This document shows positions 1-8,524 of a stretch of 63,273 nucleotides of DNA, one piece after another; the stretch's first letter is position 1; each line of letters opens with the position of its first letter. A program made the position numbers and the translations under genes. The stretch lies in NCBI GenBank assembly GCA_020725105.1, contig DYFQ01000005.1, forward strand, positions 1 through 63,273. Direction: 5' to 3'. Below the pieces are notes generated by a model, which saw nothing but the letters and a program-made list of their open reading frames with translations, did no database searches and was not told the origin of the DNA. The stretch is from Symbiobacterium thermophilum. Its GTDB lineage: Bacteria > Bacillota > Sulfobacillia > DYFQ01.

Positions 1-1789
1 CGGCGGCCCTGGGCGGCCGGCCGTGGCGGCCGGCGGGGGGCACCAGGAAAGAGACCCGGCCAGAGCCTGACGCGGCGAACGCTTCGGCTGCCCGGCGCGC
101 GGCGGCAGGCGACTCCACCACCAGGCCGTCAAGGAGGGGGCCCAGCGCCGCACCGACGGCACGCTCGTACCCTGCCTCGACCTGGACCAGGCGACCGAGG
201 ACGCCAACGACGCCCCCGAAGGCCTCCTCCCCCGCGTGCCGGGCGGCCAGGACGGCCCGTGGCCCGGCCTCCAGCCCCTCAAGCGCCCGGTCCATTTCCG
301 CCAGGGCCTCCTGTCTTGCCAGGAGACCTTCAAGCTCCCGCCACTTTGCGTCGGCGGCCTGCCTGGCCGCGGCGGCCTCCTCCCGGCCCCGGTCGAGGGC
401 GCCGCCGGCGGCCGCCAGCCCGTCACGGTGCGCCTGGCCTTCGGCGGCCAGTCTTTCGGCCCTGGCGCCCAGCTCGGCCCGGCGTTTCCCGACCGCCGCC
501 TGCCGGCTGGCCAGCTCCCGGGCCTCGCCCTCCAGTTCTTCCCGCCGGGCCGCCCGGAGCCGGGCGCCCTCGGCCAGCGCCGCCCGCCGGGCCTCCAGCC
601 GCGCCTGCTCCTCCCGGAGGGCCGCGGTGGCGGCGCGCTCGGCGGCCAGTTTCGCCTCGAGGTCCTTCAGGACCGCCTCCTCGCGGCGCCTGACGTCGCC
701 GGCGGCGGCCAGTTCTGCCTCCCGGGCCGCCAGGGCCGCCTCCTGGACCCCGAGGGCCTCCTCGGCCGCCGCCGCCTGGGTGGCCGCGGTTTCCACCTCG
801 CTGGCGAGTTCACGGGCCAGGGCGGCCTGGCGCTCGGTGTCGGCTTCGAGCCTGGCCGCCCGGGCACGGGCGGTGGCCGCCAGGTCGCGGGCTTCCTCCA
901 GTTCCTGGGCGGCCCGGGCCAGGTTCCGGCGGCGGGCGCCGAGCGCCTCGTCTAGTTCGCCCAACCGGACCCGGGCCGCCTCTGCCTGGCCGTCCAGTTC
1001 CTCCAGCCTGGTTTCGGCCTCCGCCAGCTGGCGCTGGAGCTGGGCGACGACCTGCCGGGCGCGGCTTGCCTCCGCCCCCAGTGTCGCCAGCTCGGCGGTG
1101 TAGAGGGCGATCTCCAGCCCGTCGAGTTCCGTCCGGTAGGCCTGGAACTGCCGGGCCAGGCGGGCCTGCTCCTCCACCGGGCCGAACTGGGCGTGGAGCT
1201 CGGCGATCACGTCACCCACCCGGAGCAGGTGCTGATCGGTCTCCTCCAGGCGGCGCAGCGCCTCCCGCTTGCGCAGGCGGTAGCGGGTGATCCCGGCCGC
1301 TTCCTCCAGGAGGCTGCGCCGGTCCTCGGGACGGGCCGACAGCACGTCGTCAACCTTGCCCTGGTGGATGAAGTTGTAGGCCTCCCGCCCCAGGCCGGTG
1401 TCCATGATCAGGTCGGAGATGTCCTTCAGACGGCAGGGCACGCCGTTGAACAGGTACTCCGACTCGCCGCTCCGGTAGACCCGCCGGGTCAGGGTGACCT
1501 CGCCGAAGTCCACGGGGAGGGTACCGTCGGAGTTGTCCAGGACGACGGCCACCTCCGCCAGCCCCAGCGGTCTTCGGCGGTCCGAGCCGGCGAAGATCAC
1601 GTCTTCCATCCGGGTACCCCTGAGTTCGCGGGCGCTTTGCTCTCCCAGGACCCACCTGAGCGCTTCCACGATGTTGGACTTGCCCACCCCGTTGGGCCCC
1701 ACGATGGCGGTGATGCCCGGCTCCAGTTCCAGGTTGATGCGATCGGCGAAGGACTTGAACCCGAAGATCTCCACCCGGCGCAGGTACAA
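1..1789 (-). CDS. smc: Chromosome segregation SMC ATPase, N-terminal part (cut by window edge)
   Basis: About 596 codons are visible; the rest lies beyond the left edge. The reverse-strand reading begins MYLRRVEIFGFKSF and has the Walker A motif GPNGVGKS at residues 31-38, followed by the typical SMC head strand with LRGTRMEDVIF. A long Ala/Glu/Arg-rich coiled coil follows, and near the edge comes the start of the hinge (GVVGVLGRLV). SMC dimers with ScpAB organise and segregate chromosomes. The start is a TTG at 1787-1789 behind a G-rich stretch; no ATG fits the family N-terminus. It follows rnc and spoVS on the same strand, as rnc-smc do in Bacillus. Family assignment is secure; the TTG start is likely. 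Confidence 0.93.
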   Translation of the reverse strand, partial: MYLRRVEIFGFKSFADRINLELEPGITAIVGPNGVGKSNIVEALRWVLGEQSARELRGTRMEDVIFAGSDRRRPLGLAEVAVVLDNSDGTLPVDFGEVTLTRRVYRSGESEYLFNGVPCRLKDISDLIMDTGLGREAYNFIHQGKVDDVLSARPEDRRSLLEEAAGITRYRLRKREALRRLEETDQHLLRVGDVIAELHAQFGPVEEQARLARQFQAYRTELDGLEIALYTAELATLGAEASRARQVVAQLQRQLAEAETRLEELDGQAEAARVRLGELDEALGARRRNLARAAQELEEARDLAATARARAARLEADTERQAALARELASEVETAATQAAAAEEALGVQEAALAAREAELAAAGDVRRREEAVLKDLEAKLAAERAATAALREEQARLEARRAALAEGARLRAARREELEGEARELASRQAAVGKRRAELGARAERLAAEGQAHRDGLAAAGGALDRGREEAAAARQAADAKWRELEGLLARQEALAEMDRALEGLEAGPRAVLAARHAGEEAFGGVVGVLGRLVQVEAGYERAVGAALGPLLDGLVVESPAAARRAAEAFAASGSGRVSFLVPPAGRHGRPPRAA

Positions 1790-2052
1790 CCCGGCAACCC
1801 CCCAGTTGTTGGGCCCGCCCAGCCCCCATGTTACGACAGACCGGTGGCCAGGGGAAAGCCCGAAACGGCGCGGAATGAAACGGCCCGCCGCGCCGGCGTG
1901 GCCGGCGGGACGGGCCCCTGACCCTCAACTCAACGCGCGCCCTGGCCGCGGCTCCCGCGAGCCGCCCGGCGGCGGTCCGCTGTCCCTACCCCGGTGGGCA
2001 CGCGGCCGCCGCCAGCTGCCCGGAAGGGCGCCGCCTGCCGCGGGCACGGCGC

Positions 2053-2313
2053 CTATCTCGGTTCAACGATGAACTTGATGGCCGTTCGTTCCTCCCCGTC
2101 GATGACGATTTCGGCGAAGGCAGGAATGGTGACGAGATCGATCCCGTTGGGGGCAACGTACCCGCGAGTGATGGCGATGGCCTTGACTGCCTGGTTCACT
2201 GCTCCCGCGCCGACCGCCTGCACCTCCGCGCTGCCCCGCTCACGCAGCACCGCTGCCAGGGCCCCAGCGACTGACTTTGGCTTGGACGAGGCTGAGACCT
2301 TCAGTACTTCCAA
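2053..2313 (-). CDS. spoVS: Stage V sporulation protein S
   Basis: The 86-residue product begins MEVLKVSASSKPKSVAGALA and contains the family stretch AITRGYVAPNGIDLVTIPAF, near-identical in length and sequence to SpoVS. SpoVS is a small Alba-like protein needed for progress through spore coat and cortex stages in Bacillus; its biochemistry is not settled. Translation starts at TTG, with a double Shine-Dalgarno region (GAGGAGG then AGGAGGG) just upstream. It lies between rnc and smc, an insertion relative to the Bacillus order. A SigH-like promoter upstream would let it be expressed apart from rnc. Confidence 0.95.
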   Translation of the reverse strand: MEVLKVSASSKPKSVAGALAAVLRERGSAEVQAVGAGAVNQAVKAIAITRGYVAPNGIDLVTIPAFAEIVIDGEERTAIKFIVEPR

Positions 2314-2381
2314 CCCTCCTATACCTCCTCAGCGCGACGAGAGTGCTGCTACGATGAACCCGCGGGGTAGGTTGGCGTTTA

Positions 2382-2406
2382 CTTCTCTTCCTGGCTGAAA
2401 ATTCCT
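2382..2406 (-). promoter_or_regulatory. Candidate SigH promoter of spoVS
   Basis: On the reverse strand AGGAATT (2400-2406) matches the SigH -35 consensus. It is followed after 14 nt by GAAG (2382-2385), one mismatch from the GAAT -10 core; that spacing equals the Bacillus spoVG promoter as I recall it. Bacillus spoVS is a SigH gene, which supports the reading. A start site near 2375 would give a leader of about 60 nt. Confidence 0.4.
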
Positions 2407-2416
2407 GCCGCTGGGG

Positions 2417-3142
2417 TTAAGCCTTGCCGTCGTCGGCGGGCGCCTCCACGCGCTCCAGGGCAACCCTGGCCGCCTCCTGTTCGGCCGCCTTGAGGGAGCG
2501 CCCGCGGCCCTCTCCCGCTGTCTGCCCGCCCACCCTTACCGCCACCAGGAAGGTACGGTCGTGCGGCGGCCCTTCCTCCCGCAGCACCCGGTATTCCAGC
2601 GGCACGCCCCTGGCCTGCGCCCATTCCTGCAGCCTCGTCTTGAAGTCGCCGGGCACCGGCCCGGCCGCCAGGGCCTCAAGGTCGGGGCCCCAGAGCCCGG
2701 CGCAGAGGGCCAGCACCCCCTCGAAGCCCACCGTCAGGTAGACGGCGCCCAGGCAGGCCTCCATCGCCGCCGCCAGCACCGACGGCTTGTCCCGGCCGCC
2801 GGTGGCGGCCTCGCCGCAGCCCAGGCGGAGCAGGGGGCCGATCCCCGCCGCGCGAGCCTTCCGGGCCAGACAACCCTCGGAGACCAGCGCCGCCCGGAAC
2901 CGGGTCAGGTCGCCTTCGGACCGCTCGGGGAAACCCTCGTGGAGCAGGTGGGCCACGGCCAGCCCCAGAACGGCGTCGCCGAGAAACTCCAGGCGCTGGT
3001 TGTCCCGGCCGGCCCGGCCGGGGTGCTCGTGGGCATAGGAGGGATGGGTCAGGGCCTGGTCCCGCAGGGCGCCGGGCGGCAGAAACTCCCACAGGCTCTT
3101 CGGGGGCGGGTCCGGCCGCCCGTCGCTACCCGGCGGCACCAC
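2417..3142 (-). CDS. rnc: Ribonuclease III
   Basis: A 241-residue double-stranded RNA endonuclease for rRNA and mRNA processing. The N-terminal RNase III domain carries the signature NQRLEFLGDAVLGLAV with the metal-binding acidic residues, and the second acidic cluster is in AMEACLGAVYL. The C-terminal dsRNA-binding domain runs from about GDFKTRLQEWAQ to the end, with the KAAEQEAARVAL helix. The reading frame is open further upstream into fabF, but the tandem GTG GTG at 3137-3142, just after the fabF stop and behind GGGAGG in the fabF tail, is the sensible start. It lies directly downstream of fabF, as in Bacillus. Confidence 0.93.
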   Translation of the reverse strand: MVPPGSDGRPDPPPKSLWEFLPPGALRDQALTHPSYAHEHPGRAGRDNQRLEFLGDAVLGLAVAHLLHEGFPERSEGDLTRFRAALVSEGCLARKARAAGIGPLLRLGCGEAATGGRDKPSVLAAAMEACLGAVYLTVGFEGVLALCAGLWGPDLEALAAGPVPGDFKTRLQEWAQARGVPLEYRVLREEGPPHDRTFLVAVRVGGQTAGEGRGRSLKAAEQEAARVALERVEAPADDGKA

Positions 3143-3147
3143 GGCGC

Positions 3148-4392
3148 TCAGGCGTCCTCCCACCGGCCCACGATGACGCTCGCGTTCTGCCCGCCGAAGC
3201 CGAAGGAGTTGGAGAGCGCCACCCGGACGGGGGCCGGCCTGGCCCGGTTGGGCACGTAATCCAGGTCGCACTCGGGGTCGGGCACCTCGTAGTTGATGGT
3301 CGGCGGCAGGATGCCGTCCCTGATGGCCAGCACGCAGGCGATGAGCTCAAGCGCGCCCGCGGCGCCCAGGAGGTGCCCCGTCATCGACTTGGTCGAACTG
3401 ATGGCCAGCCGGCGGGCGTGCTCGCCGAAGACATCCTTGACGGCGACGGTCTCGGCCACGTCGCCCAGGGGCGTGGAGGTGCCGTGGGCGTTGATGTAGT
3501 CCACGGCGGACGGGTCGAGGCCGGCGTCGGCCAGGGCCCGCCGCATGGACTCGGCGCCGCCGGCGCCGTCGGCCGGCGGCTGGACCACGTGATGGGCGTC
3601 GGCGGAGGAGCCGTAGCCGAGCACCTCGGCGTAGATCCGCGCCCCCCTGGCCCGCGCGTGGTCCAGGGTCTCCAGGATCATGATCCCGGCCCCCTCGCCC
3701 ATCACGAAACCGTCACGCCGGGCGTCGAAGGGGCGTGAAGCCCGTTCGGGCTCGTCGTTGCGGGTGGAAAAGGCCCGCATGGCACAGAAACCGGCGTAGG
3801 CCAGGGGCACGAAGGCGGCCTCGCTGCCGCCGGTGATCATCACCTCGGCGGTGCCCTCCCGCAGGGTCCGGAAGGCTTCCCCGATGGCGTTGGCCGACGC
3901 CGCGCAGGCGGTCACCACCGTGTGATTGGGCCCCCGCGCGTTGAACAGGATGGCCGTGTGCCCGGCGGCCATGTTGGCGATCATCATGGGGATGAAGAAG
4001 GGGCTGACCCGGTCCGGACCCCTGTCCAGCAGGGTGTGGAACTGCTCGGCCAGGGTCTCCATGCCGCCGATGCCCGTACCCATGATCACGCCGACCCGAC
4101 GGGGATCCAGGTCGCGGGTATCCAGCCCGGCGTCCTCCATGGCCATCCGGGTGGCGGCCACCGCGAACTGGGTAAAGCGGTCCATCCGGCGGGCCTCTTT
4201 CTTCTCGATGAAGGCGGTGGGGTCAAAGTCCTTGACCTCCGCCCCGATCTGTGCCGGATAGGGCGTCGGGTCGAACCTGGTGACCCGGCGCACGCCGGAA
4301 CGCCCCTCCAGCATGGCCCGCCAGGTGCTCTCGGCGCTCAGACCAAGCGGAGTCACCGCTCCGAGCCCGGTCACAACCACTCGTTGCCGCAC
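3148..4392 (-). CDS. fabF: Beta-ketoacyl-ACP synthase II
   Basis: A 414-residue elongating condensing enzyme of type II fatty-acid synthesis (acyl-ACP + malonyl-ACP). The N-terminus MRQRVVVTGLGAVTPLG is typical. The nucleophilic Cys is in VTACAASANAIGEA (about residue 165), and the two catalytic His are in NAHGTSTPLGD and KSMTGHLLGAAG. Length fits the family. It is last of the fab genes before rnc, and is separated from acpP by a short gap containing a strong hairpin. Confidence 0.97.
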   Translation of the reverse strand: MRQRVVVTGLGAVTPLGLSAESTWRAMLEGRSGVRRVTRFDPTPYPAQIGAEVKDFDPTAFIEKKEARRMDRFTQFAVAATRMAMEDAGLDTRDLDPRRVGVIMGTGIGGMETLAEQFHTLLDRGPDRVSPFFIPMMIANMAAGHTAILFNARGPNHTVVTACAASANAIGEAFRTLREGTAEVMITGGSEAAFVPLAYAGFCAMRAFSTRNDEPERASRPFDARRDGFVMGEGAGIMILETLDHARARGARIYAEVLGYGSSADAHHVVQPPADGAGGAESMRRALADAGLDPSAVDYINAHGTSTPLGDVAETVAVKDVFGEHARRLAISSTKSMTGHLLGAAGALELIACVLAIRDGILPPTINYEVPDPECDLDYVPNRARPAPVRVALSNSFGFGGQNASVIVGRWEDA

Positions 4393-4417
4393 CGTCGTTC
4401 AACTCCCGTCCAGTCCA

Positions 4418-4443
4418 AGTCCCGCCCGGAGCGGGGCGGGACT
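4418..4443 (-). other. 10-bp perfect hairpin between acpP and fabF
   Basis: AGTCCCGCCC pairs perfectly with GGGCGGGACT across a 6-nt loop. No U-run follows, so it does not look like a simple intrinsic terminator. It may be a processing or stability element, or a partial terminator lowering fabF relative to acpP. Confidence 0.5.
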
Positions 4444-4477
4444 CGACCCTGGCTTGAGCAGTGGCTTGACGCCCGGA

Positions 4478-4720
4478 TTACTGATGCTCCCGGATGTATT
4501 CGACGGCGTCCCCGACGGTCACGATCTTCTCGGCGTCCTCGTCGGGAATCTCCGTGCCGAATTCCTCTTCCATCGCCATGATCAGTTCCACCAGGTCGAG
4601 CGAATCGGCGCCGAGGTCGTCGATGAAGGAGGCCTCAGGGGTCACCTCGTCTTCTTCCACGCCGAGCTGCTCGACAATGATGGCTTTGACCTTCTCGAAA
4701 ATGGCTTCCTTGCCGGCCAC
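4478..4720 (-). CDS. acpP: Acyl carrier protein
   Basis: An 80-residue acidic protein that carries growing acyl chains on a 4'-phosphopantetheine arm. The attachment site is Ser40 in [10 protein letters not shown]. The start chosen is GTG at 4718-4720, preceded at good spacing by GGGAGGTGA; the frame is open upstream but would add non-family sequence. It sits between fabG and fabF, the usual place, and is flanked on both sides by perfect GC-rich hairpins. Confidence 0.97.
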   Translation of the reverse strand: MAGKEAIFEKVKAIIVEQLGVEEDEVTPEASFIDDLGADSLDLVELIMAMEEEFGTEIPDEDAEKIVTVGDAVEYIREHQ

Positions 4721-4748
4721 CGGCCTCACCTCCCTTAACCCGACTCGG

Positions 4749-4776
4749 CCGCCGGGGAAAGCTCCCTCCCCGGCGG
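4749..4776 (-). other. 10-bp perfect hairpin between fabG and acpP
   Basis: CCGCCGGGGA pairs perfectly with TCCCCGGCGG across an 8-nt loop, just upstream of the acpP ribosome-binding site. No U-run follows. With the hairpin after acpP it brackets the acpP message. Confidence 0.5.
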
Positions 4777-4803
4777 ATGAACGCTTGGCCCCCCGGTCCG
4801 GCG

Positions 4804-5547
4804 CTACATCACCATTCCTCCATCGACGCACAACACCTGCCCGGTGATGTAGTCGGCAGCAGGGGACGCGAGAAAGGCTACGGCTCCAGCCACGTCCTCA
4901 GGCCGCCCGAGGCGGCCCAAGGGGATGACATTTGCGAGCCGCTGGCGGTTTTCCTCCGCCAGCCCGATGGTCATGTCGGTCTCGATGAGACCGGGCGCCA
5001 CGGCGTTGCAGGTGACGTTGCGCGACGCCAGTTCTCTGGCCACCGCCTTGGTGAAGCCGATCACGCCGGCCTTGGCCGCCGCGTAGTTGGCCTGGCCCGG
5101 GTTCCCGGTCAGCCCGGCCACGGACGTCACGTTGATGATCCGGCCGAACCGCTGCCTGATCATGGGCCGGGCCGCGGCGCGGGTGCAGTAAAACACGCCG
5201 CTCAGATCGGTGTCCAGGACGGCGTGCCAGTCGTCGTCCCTCATCCGCACCAGGAGCCCGTCCCGGGTGATCCCGGCGTTGTTCACCAGAATGTCAAGCT
5301 GGCCGAAGGCATCCAGGACCCGCTCGACGAGCTCCTGCGCCTCGCCCCGCCGCCCGACGTCGGCCCCCACGGCGAGGGCTCGCCCGCCCCGCGCCTCGAT
5401 GGCCGAGACGGTGGCCTCCGCCCCCTCGCGGGAGCGGACGAAGTTGACCGCCACCGCGGCGCCCTGGGCCGCCAGTTCCAGCGCGATGGCCCGCCCGATA
5501 CCCCGGGAAGCCCCGGTTACCAGCGCTACCCGCGAGGCCAGCAACAT
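4804..5547 (-). CDS. fabG: 3-oxoacyl-ACP reductase
   Basis: A 247-residue short-chain dehydrogenase that reduces beta-ketoacyl-ACP with NADPH. The cofactor motif [12 protein letters not shown] is at residues 10-21; NNAG, the catalytic Ser in NVTSVAG and the YxxxK pair in NYAAAKAGV are all present. The start is ATG at 5545-5547, one base after the fabD stop (TAA G ATG), so the two genes are probably translationally coupled. The frame is open further upstream inside fabD, but that part has no family similarity. Confidence 0.96.
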   Translation of the reverse strand: MLLASRVALVTGASRGIGRAIALELAAQGAAVAVNFVRSREGAEATVSAIEARGGRALAVGADVGRRGEAQELVERVLDAFGQLDILVNNAGITRDGLLVRMRDDDWHAVLDTDLSGVFYCTRAAARPMIRQRFGRIINVTSVAGLTGNPGQANYAAAKAGVIGFTKAVARELASRNVTCNAVAPGLIETDMTIGLAEENRQRLANVIPLGRLGRPEDVAGAVAFLASPAADYITGQVLCVDGGMVM

Positions 5548-5548
5548 C

Positions 5549-6496
5549 TTAGCAAACGCCCCCCAGCGATTCAAGGAACGTGGAAATGGACCCGGGCTCC
5601 TCCACCGCCACCGACCGGGCCTCGGGGAGGATCCGGCGCACCAGGCCGCTGAGCACCTTGCCCGGTCCGGGTTCCACGAAGACCTCGATCCCCAGGCCGG
5701 CCATGGTCCGGACGCAGTCCTCCCAGCGAACGGGGCTCGAGACCTGGCGCACCAGGGCGTCCCGCACCTCCTCGGCCGTCCGGACCACCCGGCCGTCCAC
5801 GTTGGCCACCACCGGCCGGGCCGGATCCTTGATGGCGACACCGGCCAGGACCTCCGCCAGCCGGATCCTGGCCGGCTCCAGGAGCGCGCAGTGAAAGGGC
5901 GCCGAAACAGAAAGCCGCTGGACGCGGCGGGCGCCGGCCTGCCGGGCCAGTTCCATCACCCGCTCCACCGCGTCGACCTCGCCCGATACCGCCACCTGGC
6001 CCGGCCCGTTGAAGTTGGCCGCCTCGACCAGCCCGGCCGTGGACGCCTGGCGGCACAGGTCCACCACCACCCCGGCGTCAAGCCCGATGACGGCGGCCAT
6101 GGTACCCCTGCCCAGGGGCACCGCCTCCTGCATGAACTGGCCCCGCAGCCGGACGACGCGAACGGCGTCCTCGAAGGCCAGCGCCCGCGCCCAGACCAGC
6201 GCCGAGTATTCCCCCAGCGACAGGCCGGCCGCCGCTTCCGCCTCGACCCCCTGCCCGGACAGGACCTCGGCCACGGCCACCGCCACCGTCAGGATGGCCG
6301 GCTGCGCGTTGGCCGTCTTCGTCAGTTCTTCTTCCGGCCCCTCGAAGCACAGCCGGGCCAGGTCCGTGCCGAGCGCGTCGCCGGCCCTGGCGAACAGTTC
6401 GCGGGCCACCGGGTACGCCTCGGCCAGCGCCCGTCCCATCCCCACGTACTGCGCCCCCTGGCCCGGGAAGACAAAGCCGATCCGCGCCATCAGCAC
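5549..6496 (-). CDS. fabD: Malonyl-CoA:ACP transacylase
   Basis: A 315-residue enzyme that moves malonyl groups from CoA to ACP. The family start FVFPGQGAQYVGMG and the nucleophile motif GLSLGEYSAL (Ser near residue 93) are present, and the later SAPFHCALL carries the catalytic His. The alternative ATG two codons in would give MARIGFVFPG. The gene follows the DegV-type gene closely and abuts fabG. Confidence 0.96.
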   Translation of the reverse strand: MLMARIGFVFPGQGAQYVGMGRALAEAYPVARELFARAGDALGTDLARLCFEGPEEELTKTANAQPAILTVAVAVAEVLSGQGVEAEAAAGLSLGEYSALVWARALAFEDAVRVVRLRGQFMQEAVPLGRGTMAAVIGLDAGVVVDLCRQASTAGLVEAANFNGPGQVAVSGEVDAVERVMELARQAGARRVQRLSVSAPFHCALLEPARIRLAEVLAGVAIKDPARPVVANVDGRVVRTAEEVRDALVRQVSSPVRWEDCVRTMAGLGIEVFVEPGPGKVLSGLVRRILPEARSVAVEEPGSISTFLESLGGVC

Positions 6497-6502
6497 TCTT
6501 AG

Positions 6503-7345
6503 CTACACCGGGTGGGCGATCCAGCCCAGAACCCCGGGCCCGGTGTGGCAGCCGATGACCGCGCCGATCTGCCCGATCAGCATGTCCTCGACGTCGAGCT
6601 TGGCCGCCAGGGCGTTCTTGAGGGCCTCCGCCTCCTCGGGCGCCGCGCCGTGCACCACGGCCGCCCGGACGCGGGCGCCTCCCAGCCGCTCGGCGGCGAT
6701 CTCCGCCAGGCGCGGGATGACCTTGGGCTTGCCCCGGACCTTCTCGAAGGGGGCGACCACGCCGTTGTCCAGGGTCAGGACGGGCTTGATCTTGAGGAGC
6801 CCGCCCAGCAGCGCCTGGGCCTTGCCGATCCGCCCGTTCTTCTCCAGGTACTCCAGGGTGTCCACGGCGAAGAAGACGTGCGACCGGTCGATGACCCGCC
6901 GGGCCGCGCCCAGGATCTCCGCCCGGTCCGCCCCGGCCTCGGCCGCCCGGGCGGCCGCCAGGACGGCCAGCCCCACGCCGAGGGAGGCCGAGCGCGTGTC
7001 GAGGATCTCGATGTCGAGCCCCGGCAGCATGTCCCGGGCCATGACCGCCGACTGGCAGGTTCCTGAAAGGGCCGCGGAGATGTGGATGGACAGGATCCAG
7101 TCGGCTTTTTTCGCCGCCGCCTCGTAGGCGGCCTTGAAGTCCGCGGGAGACGGCTGGGAAGTGCGGGGCAGGTGGGGGCTCTGACCCAGCTTCCCGAAGA
7201 AGTCGTCGGGGGTCAGTTCCACGTAGTCCTTGTACTCCTCGGGACCGAAGTGAACCGTCAGCGGGACCACGGTGATCCCGTAAAGGTCCACCAGCTGCCG
7301 GGGGAGATCGGCCGTCGAATCGGTAACAATGCGCACCTTGCTCAC
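6503..7345 (-). CDS. DegV family fatty-acid-binding protein (FakB-like)
   Basis: A 280-residue DegV protein: KVRIVTDSTADLP at the N-terminus and the lipid-binding motif HISAALSGTCQSA. FakB proteins bind a free fatty acid and present it to the kinase FakA, which makes acyl-phosphate for PlsX/PlsY. Position inside the fab operon between fabH and fabD, and a FakA homologue at 31.8-33.5 kb, make this role likely here. The start GTG at 7343-7345 has AAGGAGG at good spacing; a TTG two codons earlier is too close. Which fatty acid it prefers cannot be told. Confidence 0.9.
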   Translation of the reverse strand: MSKVRIVTDSTADLPRQLVDLYGITVVPLTVHFGPEEYKDYVELTPDDFFGKLGQSPHLPRTSQPSPADFKAAYEAAAKKADWILSIHISAALSGTCQSAVMARDMLPGLDIEILDTRSASLGVGLAVLAAARAAEAGADRAEILGAARRVIDRSHVFFAVDTLEYLEKNGRIGKAQALLGGLLKIKPVLTLDNGVVAPFEKVRGKPKVIPRLAEIAAERLGGARVRAAVVHGAAPEEAEALKNALAAKLDVEDMLIGQIGAVIGCHTGPGVLGWIAHPV

Positions 7346-7369
7346 GGTCAAACCTCCTTCATGGCCTGC

Positions 7370-8524
7370 CTAGGTCGCGGCCTCGGGAGCCTCGGCGTCC
7401 TGCCCCCACCGGAGCACCGTCGCCCCCCACGTCAGGCCCGCCCCGAACGCCACCAGCACGACGATGTCGCCCCGCTTGATCTTGCCGGCCCTCACCGCCT
7501 GAGTCAGCGCCACCGGCACCGAACCGGAGGACATGTTGCCGTAGTGGCTGATGTTCACCACGACCCGCTCTTCCGGCACCCCCAGCCGCCGGGCGGCGGC
7601 GTCGATGATCCGCCAGTTGGCCTGGTGGGGCACGAACACGTCCACGTCGCGCTTGTCCAGCCCCGCGATCTCCAGGGCCTTCAGGCAGGCGTCGCCCATC
7701 ATCCGCACGGCGAACTTGAAAACCTCCGGTCCGTTCATCTGGATGTAGTGGAGCCGCCGGTTGACGGTGTCGTGAGAAGCGGGGAGCCGTGAGCCGCCTG
7801 CCGGCAGTTTCAACAGGTCGGCTCCCGAACCGTCCGCCCCGAGATAGCTGGCCAGCACGCCGAAGCCCTGGGTTGACGGGCGCAGGAGCGCCGCGCCGGC
7901 TCCGTCGCCGAAGAGCACCGACGTGGAGCGGTCCGCGTAGTCGGTGATCTTCGAAAGGGTTTCGCCGCCGATCACCAGCACGGTGTCGTAGACGCCCGTC
8001 TCGATGAACTTGGCCCCCACCTCGAGGGCGTAGATGAATCCGGCGCAGGCGGCCCCCAGGTCGAAGGCGGCCGACCCCAGGGCGCCGATGCGCCGCTGCA
8101 CCAGACACGCCGTGGAGGGAAAGGGCATATCCGGCGTGACGGTACCCACGATGATGCAGTCCAGCTCCTCCGGACCGTAGCCGGCGTCTTCCAGGGCCTG
8201 CCGGGCGGCGGCCACCGCCAGGTCGGAGGTGGCCTGCTCCGGGCCGTTGATCCGGCGCTCCCGGATACCCGTCCGGGCCACGATCCACTCGTCGGATGTC
8301 TCGACCATCTGCTCGAGTTCGGAATTGGTCAGCACCCGCTCGCCGGTACAGTAACCCAGGCCCGCGATGGCGGCGGTCCGCGCCCGCTGGGCCCTTCGGC
8401 CGGGCCGGCGCTCCGGCTGCGCCGCTGGCCGCGGGGCGCCAGAGGTCTCGTCCGTCCGGGTAGAGCGCTCAAGCTCAGGCCTGGTCACCGGCGCCTGAAT
8501 GCCGGTCGCCTGCTCGCTGGCCAC
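7370..8524 (-). CDS. fabH: 3-oxoacyl-ACP synthase III
   Basis: Initiating condensing enzyme (acyl-CoA + malonyl-ACP), 384 residues from the chosen GTG. Catalytic Cys in LGAACAGFIYAL, His in VPHQANWRIIDAA and Asn in ISHYGNMSSGS form the triad. FabH is usually about 330 residues. Here some 50 residues of Arg/Pro/Glu-rich, probably disordered sequence precede the family start (AAIAGLGYCTGERVLTN). The strong GGAGGAGGT lies correctly for GTG 8522-8524, inside the plsX tail, so the extension appears real. Confidence 0.92.
   Translation of the reverse strand: MASEQATGIQAPVTRPELERSTRTDETSGAPRPAAQPERRPGRRAQRARTAAIAGLGYCTGERVLTNSELEQMVETSDEWIVARTGIRERRINGPEQATSDLAVAAARQALEDAGYGPEELDCIIVGTVTPDMPFPSTACLVQRRIGALGSAAFDLGAACAGFIYALEVGAKFIETGVYDTVLVIGGETLSKITDYADRSTSVLFGDGAGAALLRPSTQGFGVLASYLGADGSGADLLKLPAGGSRLPASHDTVNRRLHYIQMNGPEVFKFAVRMMGDACLKALEIAGLDKRDVDVFVPHQANWRIIDAAARRLGVPEERVVVNISHYGNMSSGSVPVALTQAVRAGKIKRGDIVVLVAFGAGLTWGATVLRWGQDAEAPEAAT

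Noticed and set aside
1880-1920. GC-rich hairpin between spoVS and smc as a terminator
   Set aside because: Imperfect stem and no real U-run; too weak to call in DNA this GC-rich.
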